From a virus: a stretch of 45,472 nt of DNA. Shown here piece by piece: positions 40,016 to 45,472 of this stretch (the stretch's first letter is position 1; every line of letters begins with the position of its first letter). Location: positions 1 through 45,472 of IMG/VR virus record IMGVR_UViG_3300027979_000003, one strand, 5' to 3'. The translations under genes were made by a program, and so were the position numbers. Below the pieces are notes generated by a model. That model did not search any database. It worked only from the letters and a program-made list of their open reading frames with translations, and was not told the origin of the DNA.

Positions 40016-40363
40016 TTATTTTCCCTCTAATACTGCTTTTTCAATTTCATTCCATTTTGCAATGTCTTGCTCACCCCATTTTTGCCAGTCTATCCATAAT
40101 TGTTTATAGTAAGGCAGTCTTTCTTGCGGGGTTAATTCACTCCAGCATTTTTCACAAAGAGGAAAGCATCCAGAGTCATTATTATAACGAGTACTATGAT
40201 TCTGGGTAAATTTCCAAGGCATACCACAGCGATAACACCGACTATAATTGGGAGCTATCAAACTTAATACAGTCCCCTTTACTTGGCGAACAGGTAATTT
40301 GTCTGCATATAAACAACCACATATTAAGGAAATGCCAATTAATATAAAGATAAATGTTTTCAT
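40016..40363 (-). CDS. Exported cysteine-rich protein, possible lipoprotein (115 aa)
   Basis: Residues 1-20 form a signal peptide (MKTFIFILIGISLICGCLYA). ICGC could be a lipobox, with Cys17 lipidated. The mature part has RCYRCGMPWKFTQNHSTRYN, then GCFPLCEKCWSELTPQERLP, four or five Cys that fit a zinc ribbon, and an acidic helical end. I recall the CYRCG...CFPLCEKCW...LTPxERLPYY pattern from other phage small proteins. Its start overlaps the upstream membrane protein as ATGA. Possibly superinfection exclusion or lysis related; unproven. Confidence 0.65.
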   Translation of the reverse strand: MKTFIFILIGISLICGCLYADKLPVRQVKGTVLSLIAPNYSRCYRCGMPWKFTQNHSTRYNNDSGCFPLCEKCWSELTPQERLPYYKQLWIDWQKWGEQDIAKWNEIEKAVLEGK

Positions 40364-40518
40364 CTCGTTCTCCTTATTATTTTACCTATTCCTTTTCCTA
40401 TCCCTACCCCTATATACGTCACCAGATACATTGACACAGCCATCCCTGCTATGGCAACCAGAAGAAGCCCTGATATAACAAGGCCGGTATCAGGATGTTG
40501 GGTGATTTTTTGTGTCAT
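40360..40518 (-). CDS. 52-aa membrane protein with one transmembrane segment
   Basis: ATG 40518 overlaps the end of the upstream gene by 29 bases in another frame, and the TGA at 40360 overlaps the next start as ATGA. After a short polar start (MTQKITQHPDTG) residues 13-42 are hydrophobic (LVISGLLLVAIAGMAVSMYL), followed by Gly/Lys and a basic end (RRTR). Its ATGA link to the exported protein suggests joint action at the envelope. Confidence 0.6.
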   Translation of the reverse strand: MTQKITQHPDTGLVISGLLLVAIAGMAVSMYLVTYIGVGIGKGIGKIIRRTR

Positions 40519-40672
40519 TCTTCCACGGCCATGTAAACATTAAAAATCCTATTATAGTAATAAAGAAAAAACAAAGGTATGTAAACAGGTCCATGTCTTT
40601 AACTGGAATTGTCCATAATGCAAGTGAACCCCAAATAAACCACATTAATCCTATTTTTTCCCGTTGATTCAT
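40490..40672 (-). CDS. 60-aa membrane protein with two transmembrane segments
   Basis: The start overlaps the upstream stop as ATGA. Two hydrophobic helices are visible (IGLMWFIWGSLALWTIPV and LFTYLCFFFITIIGFLMF) with a short polar turn and a basic/polar end. Together with the following one-helix protein and the exported Cys protein it forms an envelope gene trio, which could serve exclusion or lysis. No family recognised. Confidence 0.6.
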   Translation of the reverse strand: MNQREKIGLMWFIWGSLALWTIPVKDMDLFTYLCFFFITIIGFLMFTWPWKNDTKNHPTS

Positions 40673-41010
40673 CTTATTTTTCCCCCTCCCTTTCTCCCAA
40701 CTCTTCTCCGTAATTGTTGCTGATATTTTCTTGTTAAATAAGGATCATGGAAGTGAGGGTTCTTTGAAACATCAATATTCCACGTTTTTGGTCTTTTCTT
40801 CCATCCATCACATACTCTTTTCATTCCCCAGTCATGTAATTGCGATAAATTACCAACTCCCATTGTTCTTCCTAAAAGTAAACATTCAGAGTTATTAATA
40901 TATTTTTCATGAACAACTCTGAAATATCTGCAATTAGCACAGGATTTATCCTGAAATCTCAGATGGACTATGTTTTGTAATTCCGTTGAGGACTGGTTAA
41001 AGGTTGTCAT
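40669..41010 (-). CDS. 113-aa cysteine-containing protein
   Basis: ATG 41010 has GGGGGAG three bases upstream; the frame extends to 41046 without a start signal. The protein has SCANCRYFRVVHEKYINNSE, then CLLLGRTMG and VCDGWKKRPK; CxxC plus two Cys is a small metal-site pattern shared with other early proteins here (CGACKYF at 42300). It ends basic (QQLRRRVGRKGGGKIR), fit for nucleic-acid binding. It is the first sizeable gene of the leftward early operon. Confidence 0.62.
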   Translation of the reverse strand: MTTFNQSSTELQNIVHLRFQDKSCANCRYFRVVHEKYINNSECLLLGRTMGVGNLSQLHDWGMKRVCDGWKKRPKTWNIDVSKNPHFHDPYLTRKYQQQLRRRVGRKGGGKIR

Positions 41011-41086
41011 TTTCTCCCCCTCCCTTTCCTGCCCGCAAACCGGCAATTCCGGTCTTTGGGCAAATTGTTGGTTTACGGTTTCTCAT
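40997..41086 (-). CDS. Possible 29-aa leader peptide at the start of the leftward transcript
   Basis: An ATG at 41086 lies exactly where the promoter at 41093-41121 would start transcription. The frame (MRNRKPTICPKTGIAGLRAG, then GGGENDNL) ends just inside the next gene, whose start codon it overlaps by 14 bases. It is basic and Gly-rich. It could be a leaderless regulatory peptide coupled to the 113-aa gene or a chance frame. Confidence 0.3.
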   Translation of the reverse strand: MRNRKPTICPKTGIAGLRAGKGGGENDNL

Positions 41087-41092
41087 GCTTTA

Positions 41093-41121
41093 ATCATACA
41101 TACAATCTTTTTTATTGTCAA
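41093..41121 (-). promoter_or_regulatory. Leftward early promoter
   Basis: TTGACA (41116-41121, minus) is followed after 17 bases by TATGAT (41093-41098), a strong sigma70 promoter. It would start near 41086 and drive the leftward early operon. Its -35 box lies in the same inverted repeat as that of the rightward promoter. Confidence 0.8.
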
Positions 41122-41137
41122 CGGTTTTTGTTGACAA
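41115..41137. promoter_or_regulatory. Operator-like inverted repeat spanning both -35 boxes
   Basis: TTGTCAAC (41115-41122) and GTTGACAA (41130-41137) form a perfect 8-bp inverted repeat with a 7-base centre. Each half contains the -35 hexamer of one divergent promoter. A dimeric repressor bound here would block both. The adjacent helix-turn-helix gene at 41165 is the natural candidate. Confidence 0.65.
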
Positions 41138-41158
41138 GATAAAAATTAGGTATAGAAT
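41131..41158 (+). promoter_or_regulatory. Rightward early promoter
   Basis: TTGACA (41131-41136) is followed after 16 bases by TAGAAT (41153-41158). Transcription would start close to 41165, which is the first base of the next gene's ATG, so the first gene may be leaderless. The -35 box shares an operator-like inverted repeat with the leftward promoter. Confidence 0.72.
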
Positions 41159-41164
41159 AAAGCC

Positions 41165-41416
41165 ATGAATAAAAAAACTATAGAACCACGCAAAGATAGG
41201 TCCGTAACATCGGCTATGATGAGGCGTCTCATCAAACATTATGGAGGGGGAATGCATGGCCCAGCCAACAAAAAAGCAAGAATAAAATTAGGGAAATTGC
41301 TTAAATGTGATCCCTCGTGGGTGTTTAAAATAGCTCAGGGGGAAAGAACGCCGGGTCTTTATCCTTGGATGGTAATGCTAAGAAAAATTAAAGAGATAGA
41401 GAAGAATGATTCATAA
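41165..41416 (+). CDS. Helix-turn-helix regulator, possibly from a leaderless mRNA
   Basis: The protein is 83 aa. Residues ~38-62 (ARIKLGKLLKCDPSWVFKIA) look like a Cro/CI-type helix-turn-helix, with QGERTPGLYPWMVMLRKIKE as the following part. There is no ribosome site; the ATG lies 7 bases after the -10 box, fitting a leaderless start as known for lambda cI. It directly adjoins the operator-like repeat, so it probably controls the two divergent early promoters. Overlaps the next mini-gene. Confidence 0.72.
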   Translation: MNKKTIEPRKDRSVTSAMMRRLIKHYGGGMHGPANKKARIKLGKLLKCDPSWVFKIAQGERTPGLYPWMVMLRKIKEIEKNDS

Positions 41417-41486
41417 TCTTCTCACCATTCTTGTTGTCTTGCTATTTTTTGTCCTCCTGCTCTTTCTACTTCAGATGGAGAAATAA
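41406..41486 (+). CDS. 26-aa single-helix membrane microprotein
   Basis: ATG 41406 is 11 bases inside the end of the regulator gene. The peptide (MIHNLLTILVVLLFFVLLLF then LLQMEK) is one uninterrupted hydrophobic helix with a charged end, fit to span a membrane. AGAGAAG lies upstream. Its TAA is 3 bases before the next gene. Real coding is plausible but rests on composition and coupling. Confidence 0.45.
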   Translation: MIHNLLTILVVLLFFVLLLFLLQMEK

Positions 41487-41489
41487 AGA

Positions 41490-41723
41490 ATGAATATTAT
41501 GAATCTCGTTGAAATGGTTGAGGAAGATCAACACCAATCGCCGTGCAGGTTTGGGAATATTGTGGATGGGCATAGTTGTTACTGCCACCATGACCAAGGA
41601 CCACGTAAATGTCCAATTTGGAGACATTATGGTGAACAACCCGACAAATGGCACAATCATGGTGATTGGAATAAAGAAGATTGGGATGGTGGTTGCCGGT
41701 TCTTTAAAAGGAGAAAAATGTAG
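41490..41723 (+). CDS. 77-aa Cys/His-rich protein
   Basis: The protein starts MNIMNLVEMVEEDQHQSPCR, then SCYCHHDQGPRKCPIWRHYG and ends WDGGCRFFKRRKM. Five Cys and many His and Trp suggest metal binding. A competing frame at 41509-41760 is less convincing because it lacks this pattern and overlaps the next gene more. GGAG lies nine bases upstream. The last base of its stop is shared with the next start (GTG, 41723). Confidence 0.6.
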   Translation: MNIMNLVEMVEEDQHQSPCRFGNIVDGHSCYCHHDQGPRKCPIWRHYGEQPDKWHNHGDWNKEDWDGGCRFFKRRKM

Positions 41724-42106
41724 TGAAAAGAAAGATCACAAAAAGTGCTTACAAGATTGATGTTAAAAATAGTAACGCACTTAAAGATGAAGAAATCAAA
41801 ACAAAATTGGCTCTTCGGTTTTTCCCCGATGTTCAGCCTGATGTTGATATTCCATTATCGTATAATGAAGGGATAAAAAATGGCTGGCTCTATAATGAAT
41901 GTTCAATGCGTGTTGAAAAGGCTTGTACTTCTTCTACAACTCATAGTTGTTGGGGATGGGACAAAACAACAACACAAAACCCTCGGAAACTTTATTCTAC
42001 AGAAAAGAAAGCATACGAGGCTCTTTTGTGTGAAATGGCTAAAAAATTTGCTCTTGCAATGCGCTCAGTTGAACGGCGTATGGAAAACTGTGATATTCCC
42101 AATTAA
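41723..42106 (+). CDS. 127-aa protein of unknown function
   Basis: Starts at a GTG that overlaps the previous TAG by one base (TAGTG), with GGAG upstream. The protein has a basic start (MKRKITKSAYKIDVKNSNAL), a Cys/Trp-containing centre (CSMRVEKACTSSTTHSCWGW) and a helical end (KKAYEALLCEMAKKFALAMR). No motif recognised. It is part of the rightward early/recombination operon. Confidence 0.55.
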   Translation: MKRKITKSAYKIDVKNSNALKDEEIKTKLALRFFPDVQPDVDIPLSYNEGIKNGWLYNECSMRVEKACTSSTTHSCWGWDKTTTQNPRKLYSTEKKAYEALLCEMAKKFALAMRSVERRMENCDIPN

Positions 42107-42115
42107 GGAGGAGCT

Positions 42116-42307
42116 ATGACTTTAAAAGAACTGCAAATAAAAATGGGTAACGTATTATATCAATATTGGGAAGAGTTGTCAGAGCCTAAGCCTACACAAA
42201 CTCAGTTTATGTATGGGCCTTATAGCCTGTTAAATGACGTGGGCAGGTGGATTGAAGATCAGGGAGAAGTAGAGCATCAGATGAATGGTGGTAAAGACAA
42301 TGGATAG
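42116..42307 (+). CDS. 63-aa protein of unknown function
   Basis: The site AAGGAGGAGCT is strong. The protein (MTLKELQIKMGNVLYQYWEE, then YGPYSLLNDVGRWIEDQGEV) is helical and aromatic-rich with no Cys. It overlaps the next gene start by 8 bases. Family not recognised. Confidence 0.55.
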   Translation: MTLKELQIKMGNVLYQYWEELSEPKPTQTQFMYGPYSLLNDVGRWIEDQGEVEHQMNGGKDNG

Positions 42308-42626
42308 GCCGTCATGTGGGGCATGTAAATATTTTAAAGACGTAGGTTATCGGGATTGGGGCGAATGTACAGCACAAGTCCCTTGCTGGGCGTGGAGCGA
42401 GTACATAGAAACAACACGACAAGTATTTCGAGACGGAAGCACAACCGATTTTGCGCCAGAATGTGAAGCATATACGCCAAACGCCATGCTTGACCAGTCT
42501 GACATAGAAACTTTAGTCCTAAGACTGTTATTAGAAGATGAAAACACCTTCGCTCCCGAAACTAAAGAAGTCATGGACAGGTGGAAAGGGCAAGTCATGG
42601 AGAAATTTAGGATTAAAAAAATGTAG
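42300..42626 (+). CDS. 108-aa protein with a CxxCKYF metal-site motif
   Basis: ATG 42300 (MDRPSCGACKYFKDVGYRDW) is preferred over 42285, which gives five extra residues; neither has a strong ribosome site, and coupling to the overlapping upstream gene is likely. CGACKYF...GECTAQVPC...PECEAY gives five Cys, a pattern seen in many small phage proteins that may hold an iron-sulfur cluster or zinc. The C-terminal half is acidic and helical. Function unknown. Confidence 0.6.
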   Translation: MDRPSCGACKYFKDVGYRDWGECTAQVPCWAWSEYIETTRQVFRDGSTTDFAPECEAYTPNAMLDQSDIETLVLRLLLEDENTFAPETKEVMDRWKGQVMEKFRIKKM

Positions 42627-42643
42627 GTAGAAAGGACAAAAGT

Positions 42644-42865
42644 ATGGATACTGAAGAAATTAAAGAAGTAGCCGAAAAGATTAAGAACCTTACACTCAAT
42701 CTCGAATCGAACGATGCTCGTGAGGTAGCGAAGCGGTATCTTATGTTAGACTTCATTGAGAACCAAGTATGCAACATTATTTGGACTCCTGCAGCGATTG
42801 GTCTTGCGTGGGTACTCTATGCAGCCGGTAAGTGGCTGATTGCCCTTAGCAATTACTTAAATTAA
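42644..42865 (+). CDS. 73-aa protein with one membrane-like helix
   Basis: AAAGGA lies upstream. A charged helical N-terminal half (MDTEEIKEVAEKIKNLTLNL) is followed by a hydrophobic segment (TPAAIGLAWVLYAAGKWLIA). It could be membrane-anchored, facing the cytoplasm. No family recognised. Confidence 0.55.
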   Translation: MDTEEIKEVAEKIKNLTLNLESNDAREVAKRYLMLDFIENQVCNIIWTPAAIGLAWVLYAAGKWLIALSNYLN

Positions 42866-42880
42866 GGGGCAAAAAAGAAT

Positions 42881-43234
42881 ATGGCTAAGAAATACAGGGT
42901 GGCTCGAACCAGATGCGGAGGCCAGTGGACAGAAAGCAGGTTTTGGGGTTTTATCCGGTCTGCGTTAAGAAGTGCTACACGAAAGTATCCACCAAAATGG
43001 CAAGCAAAACAAGCGGCAAGCAGACCCTCACAATTACTTGATAAGAGAACAAAAAAAGAATATCAATGCGCTATATGCCTTAAATGGTTTAAGGGTGCGG
43101 ATATTGAAATGGATCATATAAAGCCAGCCGGGGAACTTAGTTGTTACGAAGACTTGCCTGAATTTGTCAAGAATTTGTTTTGTGAATCAGAAGGGTTCAG
43201 GTGTCTTTGCAAGGAATGCCATAAAGGGAGGTAA
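42881..43234 (+). CDS. HNH endonuclease
   Basis: The protein is 117 aa. A basic N-terminus (RTRCGGQWTESRFWGFIRSA) precedes the HNH core: CAICLKWFKGADIEMDHIKP (first Cys pair, then the DH catalytic motif), ending EGFRCLCKECHKG with the second Cys pair and the final His. This is a compact zinc-stabilised HNH nuclease as often found among phage recombination genes. It lies upstream of a PD-(D/E)XK nuclease in the same operon. Confidence 0.82.
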   Translation: MAKKYRVARTRCGGQWTESRFWGFIRSALRSATRKYPPKWQAKQAASRPSQLLDKRTKKEYQCAICLKWFKGADIEMDHIKPAGELSCYEDLPEFVKNLFCESEGFRCLCKECHKGR

Positions 43235-43238
43235 TCCG

Positions 43239-43589
43239 ATGAAATTCGAGAATATAAAGGTTGGTGATGTTGTTGCAATGAGAGGTTTTGGCAGTCTTAT
43301 AAAATGCAAAGTAACTCGAATCTTCCTGACCTCATTAGAGGTTGATAACAGCTGTGCAAGATATTCTATCGAAACAGGAAATGAAGTAGATGAATATGGA
43401 AGTTTTTTTAGGACTAAAATTGAGCCTTGGACTAATGCACATGATGAAGAGTTAAGAAAAGAAGAGGATTGGAAAACAAAACGTGTCCTTGTCAGAAAGA
43501 TAGAGAATTATGACTGGTATTCACTGACCGTTGACAAATTGAAAAAAGTAATTTCTGCGCTCAAAGAAATAGGGGTTGATGTGGAATGA
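43239..43589 (+). CDS. 116-aa protein of unknown function
   Basis: ATG 43239 has GGGAGG upstream; the open frame from 43164 is inside the HNH gene. The protein starts MKFENIKVGDVVAMRGFGSL, a small barrel-like beta start (VGDVVAMRG), followed by mixed beta (KCKVTRIFLTSLEVDN) and a helical end (LTVDKLKKVISALKEIGVDV). It overlaps the exonuclease start as ATGA. Family not recognised. Confidence 0.6.
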   Translation: MKFENIKVGDVVAMRGFGSLIKCKVTRIFLTSLEVDNSCARYSIETGNEVDEYGSFFRTKIEPWTNAHDEELRKEEDWKTKRVLVRKIENYDWYSLTVDKLKKVISALKEIGVDVE

Positions 43590-44440
43590 ACATAACTAAT
43601 CGCCTGAATTTGCCCTTGCCGATTGTCCGTGCTGTAACCAATGATCCTTATAGCCAACGGGGGGACATAAGTATTACGGGTCTTATTCAACCGCCACGGA
43701 TCAGGCAACTTGCTATCCGGCACGGGAATAATATAACCATAGATGCCTCAGACCGGATATGGCCATTATTAGGCTCTAATGTTCATTACATTCTGGAACG
43801 TGCCCAAGTAGGTAATGCTCTTCAGGAAGAACCTTTGGCTATGGGGATGTTTGGGTGGACTGTAACTGGCAAACCAGACTTGTATTATGATGAAATTCTC
43901 TATGATTTCAAAGTAACATCTGTCTGGTCATTCATTAATGGCGTTAAAACTGAATGGGAATCTCAGTTGAATTGCTATGCAGGATTATTACGCTACTATG
44001 CATTCGAGGTAAAAGCTCTTGCCATTATTGCCATACTCAGGGATTGGTCAAAATATCAAGTATGCAAGTCAGCAAATTATCCAAAGACACAGGCAGTTGT
44101 TATGTCAGTCAAATTATGGGATGCAGAAAAGACTTGGGAATATATGAAAGAACGCATAAAGATACATCAAGAAGCTGAACACATGGTAGATACAGATTTG
44201 CCGATATGCACGGCTGAGGAACGGTGGGAACGTCCTACACAATATGCCGTAACCATAAAGGGGCAGAAAAGAGCGAAGAGATTATTGTCCACAATGGAAG
44301 AAGCCCAAGAATGGGGGGAGGAAAATATCAAAGACAAGAAATGGGAAATAATTACAAGAACAGGTGAATCTGTAAGGTGCTGTCATTATTGTGATGTGTC
44401 AAAAATATGTGGATTATTCCAAAATAAGGAGGATATGTAA
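43586..44440 (+). CDS. PD-(D/E)XK exonuclease, RecB/Cas4-like
   Basis: The protein is 284 aa. Nuclease motifs: GSNVHYILE (His67), GKPDLYYDEILYDFKVT (Asp98, Asp107 and Lys109) and SQLNCYAG (Gln127), the order GxxxH, (G)xPD, DxK, QxxxY of the RecB/Cas4 group. A C-terminal cluster CCHYCDVSKIC, plus an earlier Cys (ICTAEERW), could hold an iron-sulfur cluster as in Cas4/AddB-type nucleases. It likely resects DNA ends for the annealing protein encoded just downstream. Confidence 0.82.
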   Translation: MNITNRLNLPLPIVRAVTNDPYSQRGDISITGLIQPPRIRQLAIRHGNNITIDASDRIWPLLGSNVHYILERAQVGNALQEEPLAMGMFGWTVTGKPDLYYDEILYDFKVTSVWSFINGVKTEWESQLNCYAGLLRYYAFEVKALAIIAILRDWSKYQVCKSANYPKTQAVVMSVKLWDAEKTWEYMKERIKIHQEAEHMVDTDLPICTAEERWERPTQYAVTIKGQKRAKRLLSTMEEAQEWGEENIKDKKWEIITRTGESVRCCHYCDVSKICGLFQNKEDM

Positions 44441-44441
44441 T

Positions 44442-44759
44442 ATGGAATGGATACAAGTAAATGATTATGATGCCGTTGCTATAGATATTTACAAAGAGAA
44501 GGTATCTATTGTGGGAGGGCAAGTTGCCAAGAATGATGCAATCTATACCAAATGGGCAATAGCGTCTCAGTATGATAGAGATGCCGGTGGCCCTGTACCA
44601 ATGACTAAAAAAGATGGCAGTTATCAGGCCATGCCGGTTAAGGTCATGCTTGGCAATGCACAACAGGCGTTGGATAATCTCGATAAGCTGAGAGGACAGA
44701 TTTTAGAGCTTATCGGGCAAACACCGGAAAATACGGAAGATCCAGACGTTCCCTTCTGA
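44442..44759 (+). CDS. 105-aa protein with SSB-like acidic C-terminal tail
   Basis: ATG 44442 has AAGGAGG upstream. The body (MEWIQVNDYDAVAIDIYKEK, then QYDRDAGGPVPMTKKDGSYQ, then a helix LGNAQQALDNLDKLRGQI) is not a clear OB fold. The end TEDPDVPF is like the DDDIPF tail by which single-stranded DNA-binding proteins recruit partners. It lies between exonuclease and annealing protein, so it may bind DNA and recruit them. Function inferred. Confidence 0.55.
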   Translation: MEWIQVNDYDAVAIDIYKEKVSIVGGQVAKNDAIYTKWAIASQYDRDAGGPVPMTKKDGSYQAMPVKVMLGNAQQALDNLDKLRGQILELIGQTPENTEDPDVPF

Positions 44760-44769
44760 GGAGGAAGAT

Positions 44770-45472
44770 ATGAGTACAGAAGAAAATATGAAATATTGGG
44801 AACAACTTAAACAGCCACCTAAAGATGCCTTAAAGAAAATTACTGGTGGCAGAATAAGTGGAATGACCGACATACATCCTCAGTGGAGAATGAAGGTTGC
44901 TACTGAAATCTTTGGCCCATGCGGAACAGGGTGGAAATATGAAATAGTTAAATTGTGGTTAGAACCACCCATAGACAGCCAAATATGTGGTTTTGCTACA
45001 GTCAACTTTTATTACAAGGTTGATGGAGAATGGAGCGAGCCTATTCCGGGGATAGGCGGATCAAAATTATTATACAAGGAAAAAGACGGCCCATACGTCA
45101 ATGATGAAGTCTATAAAATGGCTGTTACTGATGCCCTGTCAGTAGCCATGAAGGCTCTTGGAGTGGGAGCCGATGTTTATGCAGGACGTTGGGATGGTTC
45201 TAAGTATAAAGACATACCAAGTGGTACTAATGCTACACCTGATACGCAAAAGGTTACTAACCAGAAGAAACAACCTGCGCCACCGATTAAACAACCTACG
45301 GCTGATGAGATTATTGATCTTGCCAGTAGTATGATGACCGAAATAGAACTTAAAAAATTATATCGGGAAAAGAAATCATCCATTAACAAGTTATCAAAGG
45401 AAGATAAAGCAAGAGTAATGAACGCATTTACTAACCGCAAACTTTATCTTCTGCCAGACGAAGCGAAGGATG
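44770..45472 (+). CDS. Single-strand annealing protein (Rad52/Sak-like), 3' end missing
   Basis: At least 234 codons are present; the gene runs off the right edge. The site GAGGAGG lies upstream. The pattern LKQPPKDALKKITGGRISGM, then DIHPQWRMKVATEIFGPCG and GWKYEIV, with NDEVYKMAVTDALSVAMKAL and GVGADVYAG, is typical of the Rad52/Sak family of phage recombinases. Downstream is a Pro/Lys-rich linker and a helical C-terminus. It would anneal single strands made by the exonuclease of the same operon. Confidence 0.85.
   Translation, partial: MSTEENMKYWEQLKQPPKDALKKITGGRISGMTDIHPQWRMKVATEIFGPCGTGWKYEIVKLWLEPPIDSQICGFATVNFYYKVDGEWSEPIPGIGGSKLLYKEKDGPYVNDEVYKMAVTDALSVAMKALGVGADVYAGRWDGSKYKDIPSGTNATPDTQKVTNQKKQPAPPIKQPTADEIIDLASSMMTEIELKKLYREKKSSINKLSKEDKARVMNAFTNRKLYLLPDEAKD

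Noticed and set aside
41509-41760. Alternative 83-aa frame on the plus strand
   Set aside because: It overlaps the Cys/His-rich 77-aa frame, which has the better composition and clean stop-start link to the next gene.
1-45472. CRISPR array, tRNA, rRNA, integrase, reverse transcriptase (retron or DGR)
   Set aside because: No spaced direct repeats of CRISPR type, no recognisable tRNA/rRNA sequence, and none of the ORFs carries integrase or reverse transcriptase motifs such as a YxDD box in context.

Overview
The window is the larger part of a tailed, probably short-tailed (podovirus-like) bacteriophage genome or prophage. It carries a P22-type portal, an N4-gp56-type major capsid protein, a head-tail adaptor, a large tail or nozzle protein, repeat-rich fibre and internal virion proteins, a giant polyvalent protein, and both terminase subunits. 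No host gene, tRNA, rRNA, integrase or lysis gene was recognised. Clear Shine-Dalgarno sites, TTGACA/TATAAT-type promoters and U-tract terminators point to a bacterial host using a sigma70-like polymerase. The DNA is moderately AT-rich. The host phylum cannot be set from this sequence. Both ends are cut inside genes: a secreted-type protein at the left and a Rad52/Sak-like annealing protein at the right.

Layout. (1) 1-29317, leftward: the late or virion module. Read in transcription order it is a 50-aa basic protein, small terminase, HNH nuclease, Vsr/DUF559-like nuclease, two small genes, large terminase, two small proteins, portal, two tiny coupled ORFs, a strong terminator, scaffold, capsid, two paralogous beta-rich proteins, adaptor, tail protein, fibre, several structural or ejection proteins, a 2757-aa polyvalent protein, and two proteins with signal peptides. 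(2) 29481-32082, rightward: a strong promoter and a cassette of nine or ten very small genes, several with an RNA hairpin just before the ribosome binding site, closed by an intrinsic terminator. (3) 32242-41121, leftward: an early operon with many ATGA overlaps, holding many cysteine-rich small proteins, an orphan DNA methyltransferase and a primase-helicase. It is interrupted by a TnpB insertion element and a roughly 310-base structured non-coding block. (4) 41131-45472, rightward: a small helix-turn-helix protein, then small proteins, an HNH nuclease, a PD-(D/E)XK exonuclease, a protein with an SSB-like tail and the annealing protein. These form a recombination module.

Main points. The primase-helicase appears to be one protein split by a -1 frameshift at a U UUA AAG heptamer (35875-35881). 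The leftward and rightward early operons diverge from overlapping promoters whose -35 boxes lie in one perfect inverted repeat (41115-41137), and both transcripts could begin at or next to an AUG. A block at 39159-39470 holds two back-to-back long inverted repeats, one enclosing a possible pseudoknot. TerL and the first late gene share an upstream 20-base motif. Several genes under 60 codons were found by hand and are listed. Family names come from recalled motif patterns; no database search was run.
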